Assembly: GCF_040744945.1 (NCBI RefSeq)
Contig: NZ_CP160453.1
Location: forward strand, 7,440,001-7,504,000
DNA from: Saccharothrix sp. HUAS TT1
GTDB taxonomy: Bacteria > Actinomycetota > Actinomycetes > Mycobacteriales > Pseudonocardiaceae
Reading direction: 5' to 3'
Length of the DNA: 64,000 nt
The notes beneath the pieces were generated by a model. It made no database searches. It was not told the origin of the DNA and worked only from the letters and a program-made list of their open reading frames with translations. A program made the translations under genes and the position numbers. Shown here in pieces: positions 56,736-64,000 of this stretch (the first letter of the stretch is position 1; every line of letters begins with the position of its first letter).

Positions 56736-56951
56736 GATCAAGATTCATGGTGCCCGGACCTGGCGAAACGGGCCGGTGGCCGCTCCTGTTGGTCCGGATG
56801 GCGCAAAGACCGCTCCCAGGGGTCACTGACCCGTTGACTTTCCAGCGGCGGCTCTGCAACCCTTCGAACCGGTTACGCAAGAAATCGACAAGTACGCGGA
56901 ACTTTCTGACAAGAGCCCGGAATTGCCCTAACGAGAAGGGCCAGCACGACG

Positions 56952-59900
56952 ATGTCAACGACGACTCGCGCCAGATCACGCCTTGCCGCCTCCCTGATCG
57001 CACTGTCCCTCACGGCGTTCACCCTGAGTCCCCCTGCCGCTCAGGCCGCGCCCACAGCCGGGGTGCTCGACCTCGGCGAGCCGACCCGCATCGACCAGGT
57101 CCGCCTGTCGCTGCCGGACGACGACGACCGCACGTTCGCCGTCCAGACGAGCCTCGACGGCCAGGGCTACGCCACCCTGGTGCCGTCCGCCCCGCGCGCG
57201 GGCGAGGAGCAGACGTTCGACTTCGACCCCACGCTGGTGCGCTACCTGCGCGTCGACGGCACGAAGGTCCAGGACATCGACGTCCGCGAAGCCGTCGGCG
57301 CCGCGCTGGCCGCCACCTACACCGCGAGCAGCCACGCGGACGTCTACCAGGCGGCCAACGTCGGCGACGGCAACCAGGCCACCTACTGGGAGAGCGCCAA
57401 CAACGCGTTCCCGCAGTGGATCCGGGCCGACCTCGGCGCGGCGGTGAAGGTCGACCGGGTCGTGCTCAAGCTGCCGACGTCGGGCTGGGGCGCGCGCACG
57501 CAGACGTTCGCCGTGCAGCACAGCACCGACGGCCAGAACTTCGGCGACCTCGTGCCGTCGAACCAGCACGCGTTCAACCCGACCGCCAACAACACGGTGA
57601 CGATCCAGTTCACCTCGACCACCACGCGGTACGTGCGGCTGCTGATCACCGGCAACACGGCCTGGCCCGCCGGGCAGCTCTCGGAGTTCGAGGTGCACGG
57701 CCCGACCGGCGGTGACGCGCAGGCGCCCTCGGCCCCGACCAACCTCGCCTACACCTCGCCGCAGTCCGGGCAGATCCGGCTCACGTGGTCGGCCGCCACC
57801 GACAACACCGGCGTCACCGGCTACGACGTCTACGCCAACGGCGCGCTGCGCACGAGCGTCGCGGGCACCGCGCTGACCTACACCGACTCCCAGCCGGACG
57901 GCCTCGCGGTCACCTACCACGTGATCGCCAAGGACGCGGCGGGCAACCAGTCGCCGGCCAGCAACTCCGTCACCCGGCCCGGCACGCCCGGCTCCGGCGT
58001 GAACCTGGCCAAGGGCAGGCCGATCACGGCTTCCTCGCACACGTTCACGTTCGTCGCCACCAACGCCAACGACGACGACGTGAACACGTACTGGGAAGGC
58101 GCGACCTACCCGAACACGCTGACCACGCAGCTCGGCTCGAACGCCGACCTCAGCTCGGTCGTGCTCAAGCTGAACCCGTCGTCGGCGTGGGGCGCCCGCA
58201 CGCAGAACGTCCAGGTGCTGGGCCGCGAGCAGAGCGCCTCCGGCTTCACCAGCCTGGTCGCCGCGCGCGACTACGCGTTCAACCCGGCCTCGGGCAACAC
58301 CGTCACCATCCCGGTGGCCGCGCGCGTCGCCGACGTGCAGCTGCGCATCACGTCCAACACCGGCGCGCCCGGCGGGCAGGTGGCCGAGTTCCAGGTGTTC
58401 GGCGCGGCCGCCCCGAACCCGGACCTGACCGTCAGCGGGACGTCGTTCACGCCGACCAGCCCGGTGGAGACCAACCCGATCACCCTGTCGGCGACCGTGC
58501 GCAACGCGGGCACGGCGACGTCCGGCGCGACCGACGTGACGTTCTTCCTCGGCGACGACGCCGTCGGCACGGCGCAGGTCGGCGCGCTCGCGGCGGGCGC
58601 GTCGGCGACCGTCACGGCGAACATCGGCCCGCGCGGCTCCGGCTCCTACCAGTACACCGCGAAGGTCGACGAGACGAAGAAGGTCGTCGAGCAGAACGAG
58701 GCCAACAACGCCCGCCTGCACCCGAGCGCCCTGGTCGTCACGCCGGTGCCCAGCTCGGACCTGGTCGGCGCGCTGAGCTGGTCGCCGAACAACCCGGCCA
58801 ACGGCCAGAACACCACGTTCACCGTCGTGCTGCGCAACGAGGGCTCCATCGCCTCGGCGAGCGGCGCGCACGGCGTCACGCTGACGCTGGTCAACGCCAC
58901 CACGGGCGCGACCGTGCGGACGTTCACCGGCAGCTTCACCGGCGCCATCCAGCCCGGCCAGTCGGCGGCGCCGATCACGCTCGGCACGTGGCCCGCGGCC
59001 AACGGCAAGTACACGCTGAGGACCGAGGTCGCGGTCGACGCCAACGAGATCGCGGCGCGCCAGGGCAACAACGTCAGCACCCAGTCGCTGTTCGTCGGCC
59101 GCGGCGCGAACGTGCCGTGGGAGCACGTCGAGGCCGAGGACGCGGTGACCGCGGGCGGCGCGCAGAAGATCGGCCCCAACCGCACCATCGGCGACCTGGC
59201 CGGTGAGGCGTCCGGGCGGCGCGCGGTGACGTTGAACAGCACCGGGTCGTCGGTCGAGTTCACCACCAGCGGGTCGACCAACACGCTCGTCACCCGCTTC
59301 TCCATCCCCGACTCGGCGGGCGGCGGCGGCATCGGGGCGACGCTGAACGTCTACGTCAACGGGGCGTTCCACAAGGCGATCGACCTGCACTCGCGGCACA
59401 TCTGGCTCTACGGCAACGAGGCCAGTCCGGGCAACTCGCCGGGCGCGGGCGGTCCGCGGCACATCTACGACGAGGCGAGCGTGATGCTCAACAGCACGTT
59501 CCCCGCGGGCACGAAGATCAAGCTGCAGAAGGACTCGGCGAACACCACCAACTACGCCATCGACTTCGTCAACTTCGAGAACGCGGTGGCGCGGGCCAAC
59601 CCCGACCCGGCCCGGTTCGTCACGCCGACCGGGTTCGGCCACCAGGACGTGCAGAACGCGCTGGACAGGTTCCGGATGGACACCAGCGGCAACCTGCTCG
59701 GCGTCTACCTGCCGGCGGGCACGTACACCACGTCGCAGAAGTTCCAGGTGTACGGCAAGCCGGTGCAGGTGGTCGGCGCGGGACCGTGGTTCACGAAGTT
59801 CGTCGTGCCGACCACCCAGGAGAACACCGACGCGGGCTTCCGCGCCGAGCAGTCGGTGAACGGCTCGGTGTTCCGCGACTTCGCGTTCTTCGGCAACTAC

Positions 59901-60779
59901 ACGTCCCGCATCGACGGCCCCGGCAAGGTGTTCGACTTCGCTAACGTCTCCCGGATCACCATCGACAACATCTGGGCCGAGCACATGGTGTGCCTCTACT
60001 GGGGCGCGAACACCGACTTCATGACCATCAAGAACTCGCGCATCCGCAACATGTTCGCCGACGGCATCAACATGACCAACGGCAGCACGGACAACCTCGT
60101 GCAGAACATCGAGGCGCGCTCGACCGGTGACGACAGCTTCGCGCTGTTCTCGGCGATCGACGCGGGCGGCGCGGACGAGAAGAACAACGTGTACGAGAAC
60201 CTGTCGTCGCTCACCACCTGGCGCGCGGCGGGCCTGGCCGTCTACGGCGGCTTCCTCAACACGTTCCGCAACATCTACGTCGCCGACACGCTGACCTACG
60301 CGGGCGTCACGATCAGCTCGCTGGACTTCGGCTACCCGATGAACGGCTTCGGACCCGAGCCGACGACGTTCAGCGGGATCACGCTGGTGCGGACCGGCGG
60401 TCACTTCTGGGGCGCGCAGACGTTCCCCGGGATCTGGCTGTTCTCGGCGTCCAAGCCGTTCCGCGGCATCCGGATCAACGACGTCGACATCATCGACCCC
60501 ACGTACGCGGGCATCATGTTCCAGACCAAGTACAACGGGTCGACGCCGGAGAACCCGGTGCAGGACACCGTCCTGACCAACGTCACGATCTCGGGCGCCC
60601 GGCTGAGCGGTGACGCGTTCCAGGCCAAGTCCGGCATCGGCGTGTGGGCGAACGAGATGCCCGAGGCCGGTCAGGGCCCGGCGGTCGGCTCGGCGACGTT
60701 CAACAACCTGAGGTTCAGCAACAACGTGGAGAACATCCGCAACCGGACCTCGACCTTCACCATCAACGTCAACCCCTGA
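56952..60779 (+). CDS. Large secreted GH87-like alpha-1,3-glucanase/mycodextranase with discoidin domains
   Basis: A 1275-residue extracellular enzyme. Signal peptide at 1-32 (ending PAAQA). Then in order: a short discoidin-like piece, a discoidin domain at about 110-250 (ASSHADVYQAANVGDGNQAT), Fn3 at 257-345, a second discoidin at 350-485, two CARDB domains at 490-720, a CBM6/35-like domain at 725-880 (HVEAEDAVTAGGAQKIGPNR), and a right-handed beta-helix to the end. GH87-like catalytic Asps fit in FADGINMTNGS and RSTGDDSFALFSA. It most likely cuts fungal cell-wall alpha-glucan or dextran-like polymers (inference). ATG 56952 follows GAGAAGGG. Divergent from the STAND pseudogene. Confidence 0.85.
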   Translation: MSTTTRARSRLAASLIALSLTAFTLSPPAAQAAPTAGVLDLGEPTRIDQVRLSLPDDDDRTFAVQTSLDGQGYATLVPSAPRAGEEQTFDFDPTLVRYLRVDGTKVQDIDVREAVGAALAATYTASSHADVYQAANVGDGNQATYWESANNAFPQWIRADLGAAVKVDRVVLKLPTSGWGARTQTFAVQHSTDGQNFGDLVPSNQHAFNPTANNTVTIQFTSTTTRYVRLLITGNTAWPAGQLSEFEVHGPTGGDAQAPSAPTNLAYTSPQSGQIRLTWSAATDNTGVTGYDVYANGALRTSVAGTALTYTDSQPDGLAVTYHVIAKDAAGNQSPASNSVTRPGTPGSGVNLAKGRPITASSHTFTFVATNANDDDVNTYWEGATYPNTLTTQLGSNADLSSVVLKLNPSSAWGARTQNVQVLGREQSASGFTSLVAARDYAFNPASGNTVTIPVAARVADVQLRITSNTGAPGGQVAEFQVFGAAAPNPDLTVSGTSFTPTSPVETNPITLSATVRNAGTATSGATDVTFFLGDDAVGTAQVGALAAGASATVTANIGPRGSGSYQYTAKVDETKKVVEQNEANNARLHPSALVVTPVPSSDLVGALSWSPNNPANGQNTTFTVVLRNEGSIASASGAHGVTLTLVNATTGATVRTFTGSFTGAIQPGQSAAPITLGTWPAANGKYTLRTEVAVDANEIAARQGNNVSTQSLFVGRGANVPWEHVEAEDAVTAGGAQKIGPNRTIGDLAGEASGRRAVTLNSTGSSVEFTTSGSTNTLVTRFSIPDSAGGGGIGATLNVYVNGAFHKAIDLHSRHIWLYGNEASPGNSPGAGGPRHIYDEASVMLNSTFPAGTKIKLQKDSANTTNYAIDFVNFENAVARANPDPARFVTPTGFGHQDVQNALDRFRMDTSGNLLGVYLPAGTYTTSQKFQVYGKPVQVVGAGPWFTKFVVPTTQENTDAGFRAEQSVNGSVFRDFAFFGNYTSRIDGPGKVFDFANVSRITIDNIWAEHMVCLYWGANTDFMTIKNSRIRNMFADGINMTNGSTDNLVQNIEARSTGDDSFALFSAIDAGGADEKNNVYENLSSLTTWRAAGLAVYGGFLNTFRNIYVADTLTYAGVTISSLDFGYPMNGFGPEPTTFSGITLVRTGGHFWGAQTFPGIWLFSASKPFRGIRINDVDIIDPTYAGIMFQTKYNGSTPENPVQDTVLTNVTISGARLSGDAFQAKSGIGVWANEMPEAGQGPAVGSATFNNLRFSNNVENIRNRTSTFTINVNP

Positions 60780-60793
60780 TCCACGCACCCGAG

Positions 60794-60820
60794 GCGCCGC
60801 CCCGTTCCGCGGGGCGGCGC
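60794..60820 (+). terminator. Terminator hairpin after the GH87-like gene
   Basis: An 11-pair stem (60794-60804 with 60810-60820) with loop TTCCG, 15 bases after the stop and followed by TTCC. Confidence 0.8.
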
Positions 60821-60845
60821 TTCCGCGTCTGCGCCATAGGCTCAA

Positions 60846-60914
60846 GAGAGCGCTCTCCCTTCCCTATTGACGAGGTCTGGACCACCTGCGAAGCTCTCCC
60901 GCGAGAGCGCTCTC
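60846..60914. promoter_or_regulatory. Two LacI-type operators GAGAGCGCTCTC
   Basis: The perfect 12-bp palindrome GAGAGCGCTCTC occurs at 60846-60857 and again at 60903-60914, 57 bases apart, in front of the protease gene. The GAGCGCTC core is characteristic of LacI-family regulators of glucan use such as CebR. The two sites could be bridged by one tetramer or flank the promoter. Confidence 0.75.
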
Positions 60915-60942
60915 ACACCTCTCCCCTGCTCAAGGAGCTGTC

Positions 60943-62403
60943 GTGAGACACATCGCGCAGTGTTGCGCGGCGGTGGCAGCCGTCGCGCTCGCAGTCCTGC
61001 CCGCACCGGCCCAGGCCGCGCCGGTCGACGCCCTGCACGTCGCGCTGGCCCGGGACCTCGGCTGGGACCCGGCGCGCGCGGCGGTCAACCAGGCCGCCGA
61101 AGCCGCCGCCGTTCCCGTCGAGACCGCCCTGCGGACCAGTCTCGGCGACCGCTTCGGCGGCGCCTGGTACGACGACGGCCTCAAGGTCGGCGTCGTGACC
61201 CCTTCGGACGCCGCCGCCGTCCGAGCCGCCGGCGCCACCCCCGTCAAGGTGACGAGGAGCGAGAAGGCGCTGGCCGAGCGCAAGACCGAGCTCGACCGCA
61301 CGCCGGTCGGCGCGGACGTCCACTCCTGGTACGTCGACCCGTCGTCCAACGCGGTCGTCGTCCAGGCCCGCACGACGGCTGCCGCGCAGGCGTTCGCCGA
61401 CAAGGCCGGTGTGGACGTCAAGCCCGTCGTCTCCACCGACGCGCCGCGCCCGTTCTACGACATCCGCGGCGGTGACCAGTACGTCATCAACGGGAACACG
61501 CTGTGCTCCGTCGGCTTCTCGGTGAACGGCGGTTTCGTCACCGCCGGCCACTGCGGCGGCACGGGCAGCCCGACGCTCGGGTTCAACAACGTCGGCCAGG
61601 GCACGTTCGCCGGCTCGTCGTTCCCGGAGAACGACTACGCGTGGGTGCGCACCAACGGCAACTGGACCCCCACGCCCTACGTGAACAACTACTCGGGCGG
61701 CAGCGTCGCCGTGGCCGGTTCGCAGGAGGCGGGGATCGGCGCGTCGGTGTGCCGTTCGGGCCGCACCACGGGGTGGCGCTGCGGCACCATCCAGGCGAAG
61801 AACGTCACGGTGAACTACTCGGGCCGCCTCGTCCACGGCCTCACGTCCACCACGGCGTGCGCCGAGGGCGGCGACTCGGGCGGCGCGTGGCTGGCAGGCA
61901 ACCAGGCGCAGGGCGTCACGTCCGGCGGTTCGGGCAACTGCTCGACCGGCGGCACCACCCTGTTCCAGCCGGTGAACGAGATCCTGAGCGTCTACGGCCT
62001 CCAGCTGACCACCACCGGCGGCGGGAGTTCGAGCCGGATCATCGGCTGGCAGGACAAGTGCATCGACATCCCCAACTCCAACGCCGTCGAGGGCCAGCGC
62101 CTCCAGCTCTGGGACTGCAACGGCACCGCCGCCCAGAACTGGACCTGGCCGGGTGACGGCACCGTCCGCGCCTTCGGCCTGTGCATGGACGTCGCCTGGG
62201 GCTCCCGCGACAACGGCGCCGCCATCCAACTGGCCCGCTGCTCCGGCAACCCCGCCCAGCAGTTCGTCCTGAGCGGCGCCGGCGACCTCGTCAACCCGCA
62301 GGCGAACAAGTGCGTCGACGTCACCTCCTGGGGCGGCACCGGCACCCCGCTCCAGCAGTGGGAGTGCCTGGGCGGCGCCAACCAAAAGTGGCGCCGAGGC
62401 TAA
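60943..62403 (+). CDS. Secreted streptogrisin-like S1 protease with ricin-type lectin domain
   Basis: A 486-residue extracellular protease. Signal peptide at 1-25; alpha-lytic-type pro-region at about 30-165 (LHVALARDLGWDPARAAVNQ, GAWYDDGLKVGVVTPSDAA); mature chymotrypsin-fold domain at about 168-350 with His (FVTAGHCGG), Asp (FPENDYAWVR) and Ser (AEGGDSGGAWL), and disulfide Cys pairs as in streptogrisins. A ricin B/CBM13 domain of about 125 residues completes it (KCIDIPNSNAVEGQRLQLWD, AAQNWTW, PAQQFVL, NQKWRRG). GTG 60943 follows AAGGAGCTGTC. Operators upstream suggest sugar control, perhaps together with the GH87-like gene. Confidence 0.94.
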   Translation: MRHIAQCCAAVAAVALAVLPAPAQAAPVDALHVALARDLGWDPARAAVNQAAEAAAVPVETALRTSLGDRFGGAWYDDGLKVGVVTPSDAAAVRAAGATPVKVTRSEKALAERKTELDRTPVGADVHSWYVDPSSNAVVVQARTTAAAQAFADKAGVDVKPVVSTDAPRPFYDIRGGDQYVINGNTLCSVGFSVNGGFVTAGHCGGTGSPTLGFNNVGQGTFAGSSFPENDYAWVRTNGNWTPTPYVNNYSGGSVAVAGSQEAGIGASVCRSGRTTGWRCGTIQAKNVTVNYSGRLVHGLTSTTACAEGGDSGGAWLAGNQAQGVTSGGSGNCSTGGTTLFQPVNEILSVYGLQLTTTGGGSSSRIIGWQDKCIDIPNSNAVEGQRLQLWDCNGTAAQNWTWPGDGTVRAFGLCMDVAWGSRDNGAAIQLARCSGNPAQQFVLSGAGDLVNPQANKCVDVTSWGGTGTPLQQWECLGGANQKWRRG

Positions 62404-62453
62404 CCCCACCACCACCAATCCCCACCACATCGGACCCGCAACGCCCCCGCAGA

Positions 62454-62587
62454 GGTTCGATTTGACATGGGTTCGGGTGCCTTAGGCTGGTCGAAGCCGG
62501 CAGGCCTGGCGGGACGCTCTTCCCCGCCGGGCCTGCCGGCTTTGGCCTGCATAGGGTGCCCGTAAGGGCCCCATGTCAAATCGAACC
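62454..62587. repeat. 134-bp hairpin element, copy 2 (inverted)
   Basis: Same perfect 18-bp terminal inverted repeats (62454-62471 and 62570-62587). It differs from the reverse complement of copy 1 at three positions; one of these improves pairing in the inner stem. The flanking bases (CGCAGA before, GGACC after) are also shared, so the repeated unit is slightly longer than the hairpin. Confidence 0.85.
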
Positions 62588-62588
62588 G

Positions 62589-62810
62589 GACCTCCCCTGA
62601 ACGTAGAACTCACCGTCCCTGAACGTTCGACTCGCGCGCCCTGAACGTTCGACTCGCGCGCCCTGAACGTTCGACTCGCGCGCCCTGAACGTTCGACTCG
62701 CGCGCCCTGAACGTTCGACTCGCGCGCTGAGCGTTGAACTCACCCGCTCCGAACGTAGGACTCTCGCGCTCCCAACGTAGGACTCTCGCGGTTGGGAGGT
62801 AGGACACGCG
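62589..62810. repeat. 22-bp-period repeat array, copy 2 (inverted)
   Basis: Read on the minus strand it has the same order as copy 1: variant unit, GAGTCCTACGTT twice, GAGTTCAACGCT, then GAGTCGAACGTT five times (instead of two related units), then GAGTTCTACGTT. Period about 22 bases. It ends about 50 bases before the gntR start. There are no unique spacers, so it is not CRISPR. Confidence 0.9.
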
Positions 62811-62822
62811 AAGAGGAGGGGT

Positions 62823-62832
62823 GGTCCGTACA
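62823..62832. promoter_or_regulatory. Candidate GntR operator before its own gene
   Basis: GGTCCGTACA, followed by TTTA. The reverse complement of the site at 63678-63687 (TGTCCGTACA) differs at one base, and the match extends into the following TT(T)A. It lies 30 bases upstream of the gntR start. Confidence 0.55.
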
Positions 62833-62862
62833 TTTAGGAGAGGAGTGGTGGGAGGAGGGTGG

Positions 62863-63597
62863 ATGTCCGCGCGCAGGCTCGACCGATCCGACGGTCCGCC
62901 GTTGTGGCAGCAGCTGCAGGACGACCTGGTCGACCGCCTCCGCGCCGGCGAGTTCGACACCGGCTTCCCCGGTGAGCTGGCGCTCGTGCACGACTACGGC
63001 GTCAGCAGGCACACCGTCCGCCAAGCCCTGCACCGCCTCCGCGCCGACGGCCTGGTCGTCGCCGAACGCGGCCGCCAGCCCAGGGTCAGCACGGCCGCCG
63101 ACGTCGTCCAGCCGCTCGACACCCTGTACAGCCTGTTCGCCTCGGTCGAGGCCGCCGGGCTGGAGCAGCGGTCCGTCGTCCGGGTCCTCGACGTCCGGGC
63201 GGACGGCGTCATCGCCGACCAGCTCGACCTGGAGGGCTCCACCCCGCTCGTGCACCTCGAACGGCTGCGGCTGGCCGGTGGCGACCCGTTCGCGATCGAC
63301 CGCGTCTGGCTGCCCGCCGACCTGGCCGCACCGCTGCTGGCCGCCGACTTCACCCGCACCAGCCTCTACGCCGTGCTGGTCGAGCGCACCGGCACCCGCC
63401 TCGACCACAGCCAGGAGACGATCAAGGCCGTCGTGCCGACCCCCGCCGAACGCGCCCTGCTGCACTGCGGGCCGGACGTCGCGTGCCTGTCCATCCACCG
63501 GCTCGGCCGCGCCGCCGGGCGCCCGGTGGAGTGGCGGCACACGATGGTCCGGGGCGACCGGTACGCCGTCACCACGGAGTCGAAGACCTCCCGCTGA
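62863..63597 (+). CDS. GntR family (HutC-type) transcriptional regulator
   Basis: A 244-residue regulator. The winged HTH covers about 10-75 (PLWQQLQDDLVDRLRAGEFD, then VSRHTVRQALHRLRADGLVV); the UTRA-like effector domain follows (LVHLERLRLAGGDPFAIDRV, RTSLYAVLVERTGTRLDHSQ, RPVEWRHTMVRGDRYAV). ATG 62863 has GGAGGAGGG upstream; a GTG at 62821 lies in the operator region. A likely operator before this gene recurs before the metallo-hydrolase gene 106 bases downstream, suggesting control of sulfur detoxification (inference). Confidence 0.9.
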   Translation: MSARRLDRSDGPPLWQQLQDDLVDRLRAGEFDTGFPGELALVHDYGVSRHTVRQALHRLRADGLVVAERGRQPRVSTAADVVQPLDTLYSLFASVEAAGLEQRSVVRVLDVRADGVIADQLDLEGSTPLVHLERLRLAGGDPFAIDRVWLPADLAAPLLAADFTRTSLYAVLVERTGTRLDHSQETIKAVVPTPAERALLHCGPDVACLSIHRLGRAAGRPVEWRHTMVRGDRYAVTTESKTSR

Positions 63598-63677
63598 CCC
63601 GAAGCCCCCACCCACGAGCCCCCGGGACCTGCGAACTCGAACACCTCACATTGCCCTCCCCGCACACCTCCGCCTAA

Positions 63678-63687
63678 TGTACGGACA
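63678..63687. promoter_or_regulatory. Candidate GntR operator before the metallo-hydrolase gene
   Basis: TGTACGGACA within TAATGTACGGACA. It is a near-palindrome of form TGTnCGnACA and matches, in reverse, the site before gntR. Confidence 0.55.
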
Positions 63688-63703
63688 AATGACGGAGGCG
63701 GGC

Positions 63704-64000
63704 ATGGACGTCGAAACCATCAGCACAGAGGCCCTTGGCGACCGCGGCTACCTGGTGCACGACGGCGAGGCGGCCCTGGTCGTCGACCCGCAGCGCGACT
63801 TCGACCGGGTCGAGGACCTGGCCGCCCGGCTGGGCGTCCGGATCACGCACGTCGCCGAGACCCACGTGCACAACGACTACCTCACCGGCGGCCTGGCGCT
63901 GGCCCGCCGGCACGACGCCGCCTACCTGGTCGCCGCCGCCGAGGACGTGGCGTTCGAGCGCCACCCCGTCCACCCCGGCGACGAGTTCGCGGTCGGCGCG
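63704..64000 (+). CDS. Persulfide dioxygenase-like MBL-fold metallo-hydrolase (3' partial)
   Basis: The first 99 residues of a metallo-beta-lactamase-fold enzyme; the window ends inside it. The metal motif ETHVHNDYLTGGLALARRH at about residues 49-67 (with His-x-His and the ND substitution in place of AD) and LVVDPQRDFDRVEDLA are typical of ETHE1/persulfide-dioxygenase and MBL-rhodanese fusions that oxidise sulfane sulfur. ATG 63704 has GGAGG six bases upstream; an in-frame ATG at 63689 overlaps the operator. Probably controlled by the GntR protein upstream. Whether a rhodanese domain follows cannot be seen. Confidence 0.82.
   Translation, partial: MDVETISTEALGDRGYLVHDGEAALVVDPQRDFDRVEDLAARLGVRITHVAETHVHNDYLTGGLALARRHDAAYLVAAAEDVAFERHPVHPGDEFAVGA

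Noticed and set aside
54775..57003. 742-codon minus frame as one intact protein
   Set aside because: Parts match STAND/TPR proteins in this frame but other parts match only in another frame, so it is a frameshifted pseudogene and not a single gene; its C-terminus is read from the hairpin repeat.
56976..60845. 1289-codon minus-strand open frame
   Set aside because: Exact antisense of the GH87-like gene; composition is Arg/Val/Asp repeats typical of shadow frames.
62589..62810. Possible CRISPR array
   Set aside because: Units of about 22 bases are contiguous variants without unique spacers, and no cas genes are near.

Overview
The window is about 72-75% GC by eye. Genes are dense, many start with GTG or TTG, and there are many Sec/Tat secreted enzymes, ricin-type lectin tails, LacI/GntR/LysR regulators and actinobacterial EAD2/VMAP and FxSxx-type genes. 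This fits a soil actinomycete, most likely of the Pseudonocardiales (Saccharothrix/Lentzea/Actinosynnema-like). The genus is inferred; no rRNA, tRNA, origin or CRISPR array was recognised.

Region 1 (1-16 kb). A partial M24 peptidase converges with a CNNM/CBS membrane protein over a perfect terminator hairpin. A biological-conflict/RiPP locus follows (2.4-11.2 kb): a nucleotidyl-cyclase-like protein with an EAD2 domain, a 54-residue FxSxx-leader-like precursor peptide, an HExxH peptide hydroxylase and, convergent with them, an FxsT-type STAND/TPR protein and an EAD2-VMAP-C protein. No radical SAM enzyme is present. Next come a DHA2 drug exporter with a winged-helix tail, a small conserved protein, glmS and a LysE-type exporter.

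Region 2 (16-34.3 kb). An unusual trypsin-like protease fused to a DNA/RNA non-specific nuclease lies beside a secreted subtilisin homologue whose catalytic residues are mostly lost. LuxR and GH2 gene remnants follow. A LacI regulator/galactokinase pair has an operator that recurs upstream of the GH92 mannosidase. A PhoD phosphatase is translationally coupled to a Ca-loop repeat protein. Then come an MmcQ/YjbR protein and a shortened epoxide hydrolase sharing a three-palindrome control region, an ArgO/ArgP pair, the GH92 enzyme, an extra methionine aminopeptidase with tandem operators, and a secreted C39-like protease.

Region 3 (34.3-54.6 kb). This is a complete arabinan/arabinose system. araB-araD-araA-chvE-mmsA-mmsB form one operon, beside a LacI-family regulator. 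Three secreted arabinan-degrading enzymes (GH43, GH51, GH43-AbfB) face a four-gene YtfQRT/YjfF-type furanose importer. Near-identical operators of the TGTTAGCGATAACA type lie before araB, before the regulator and twice in the divergent hydrolase/importer control region, which defines the regulon from sequence alone.

Region 4 (54.6-64 kb). Two copies of a composite repeat (a 22-bp-period array plus a 134-bp hairpin element with perfect 18-bp terminal inverted repeats) lie in opposite orientation. They bracket a frameshifted STAND/TPR pseudogene, a very large secreted GH87-like alpha-glucanase and a streptogrisin-like protease with a ricin lectin. The right copy abuts a GntR regulator whose likely operator recurs before a persulfide-dioxygenase-like metallo-hydrolase cut by the window end.
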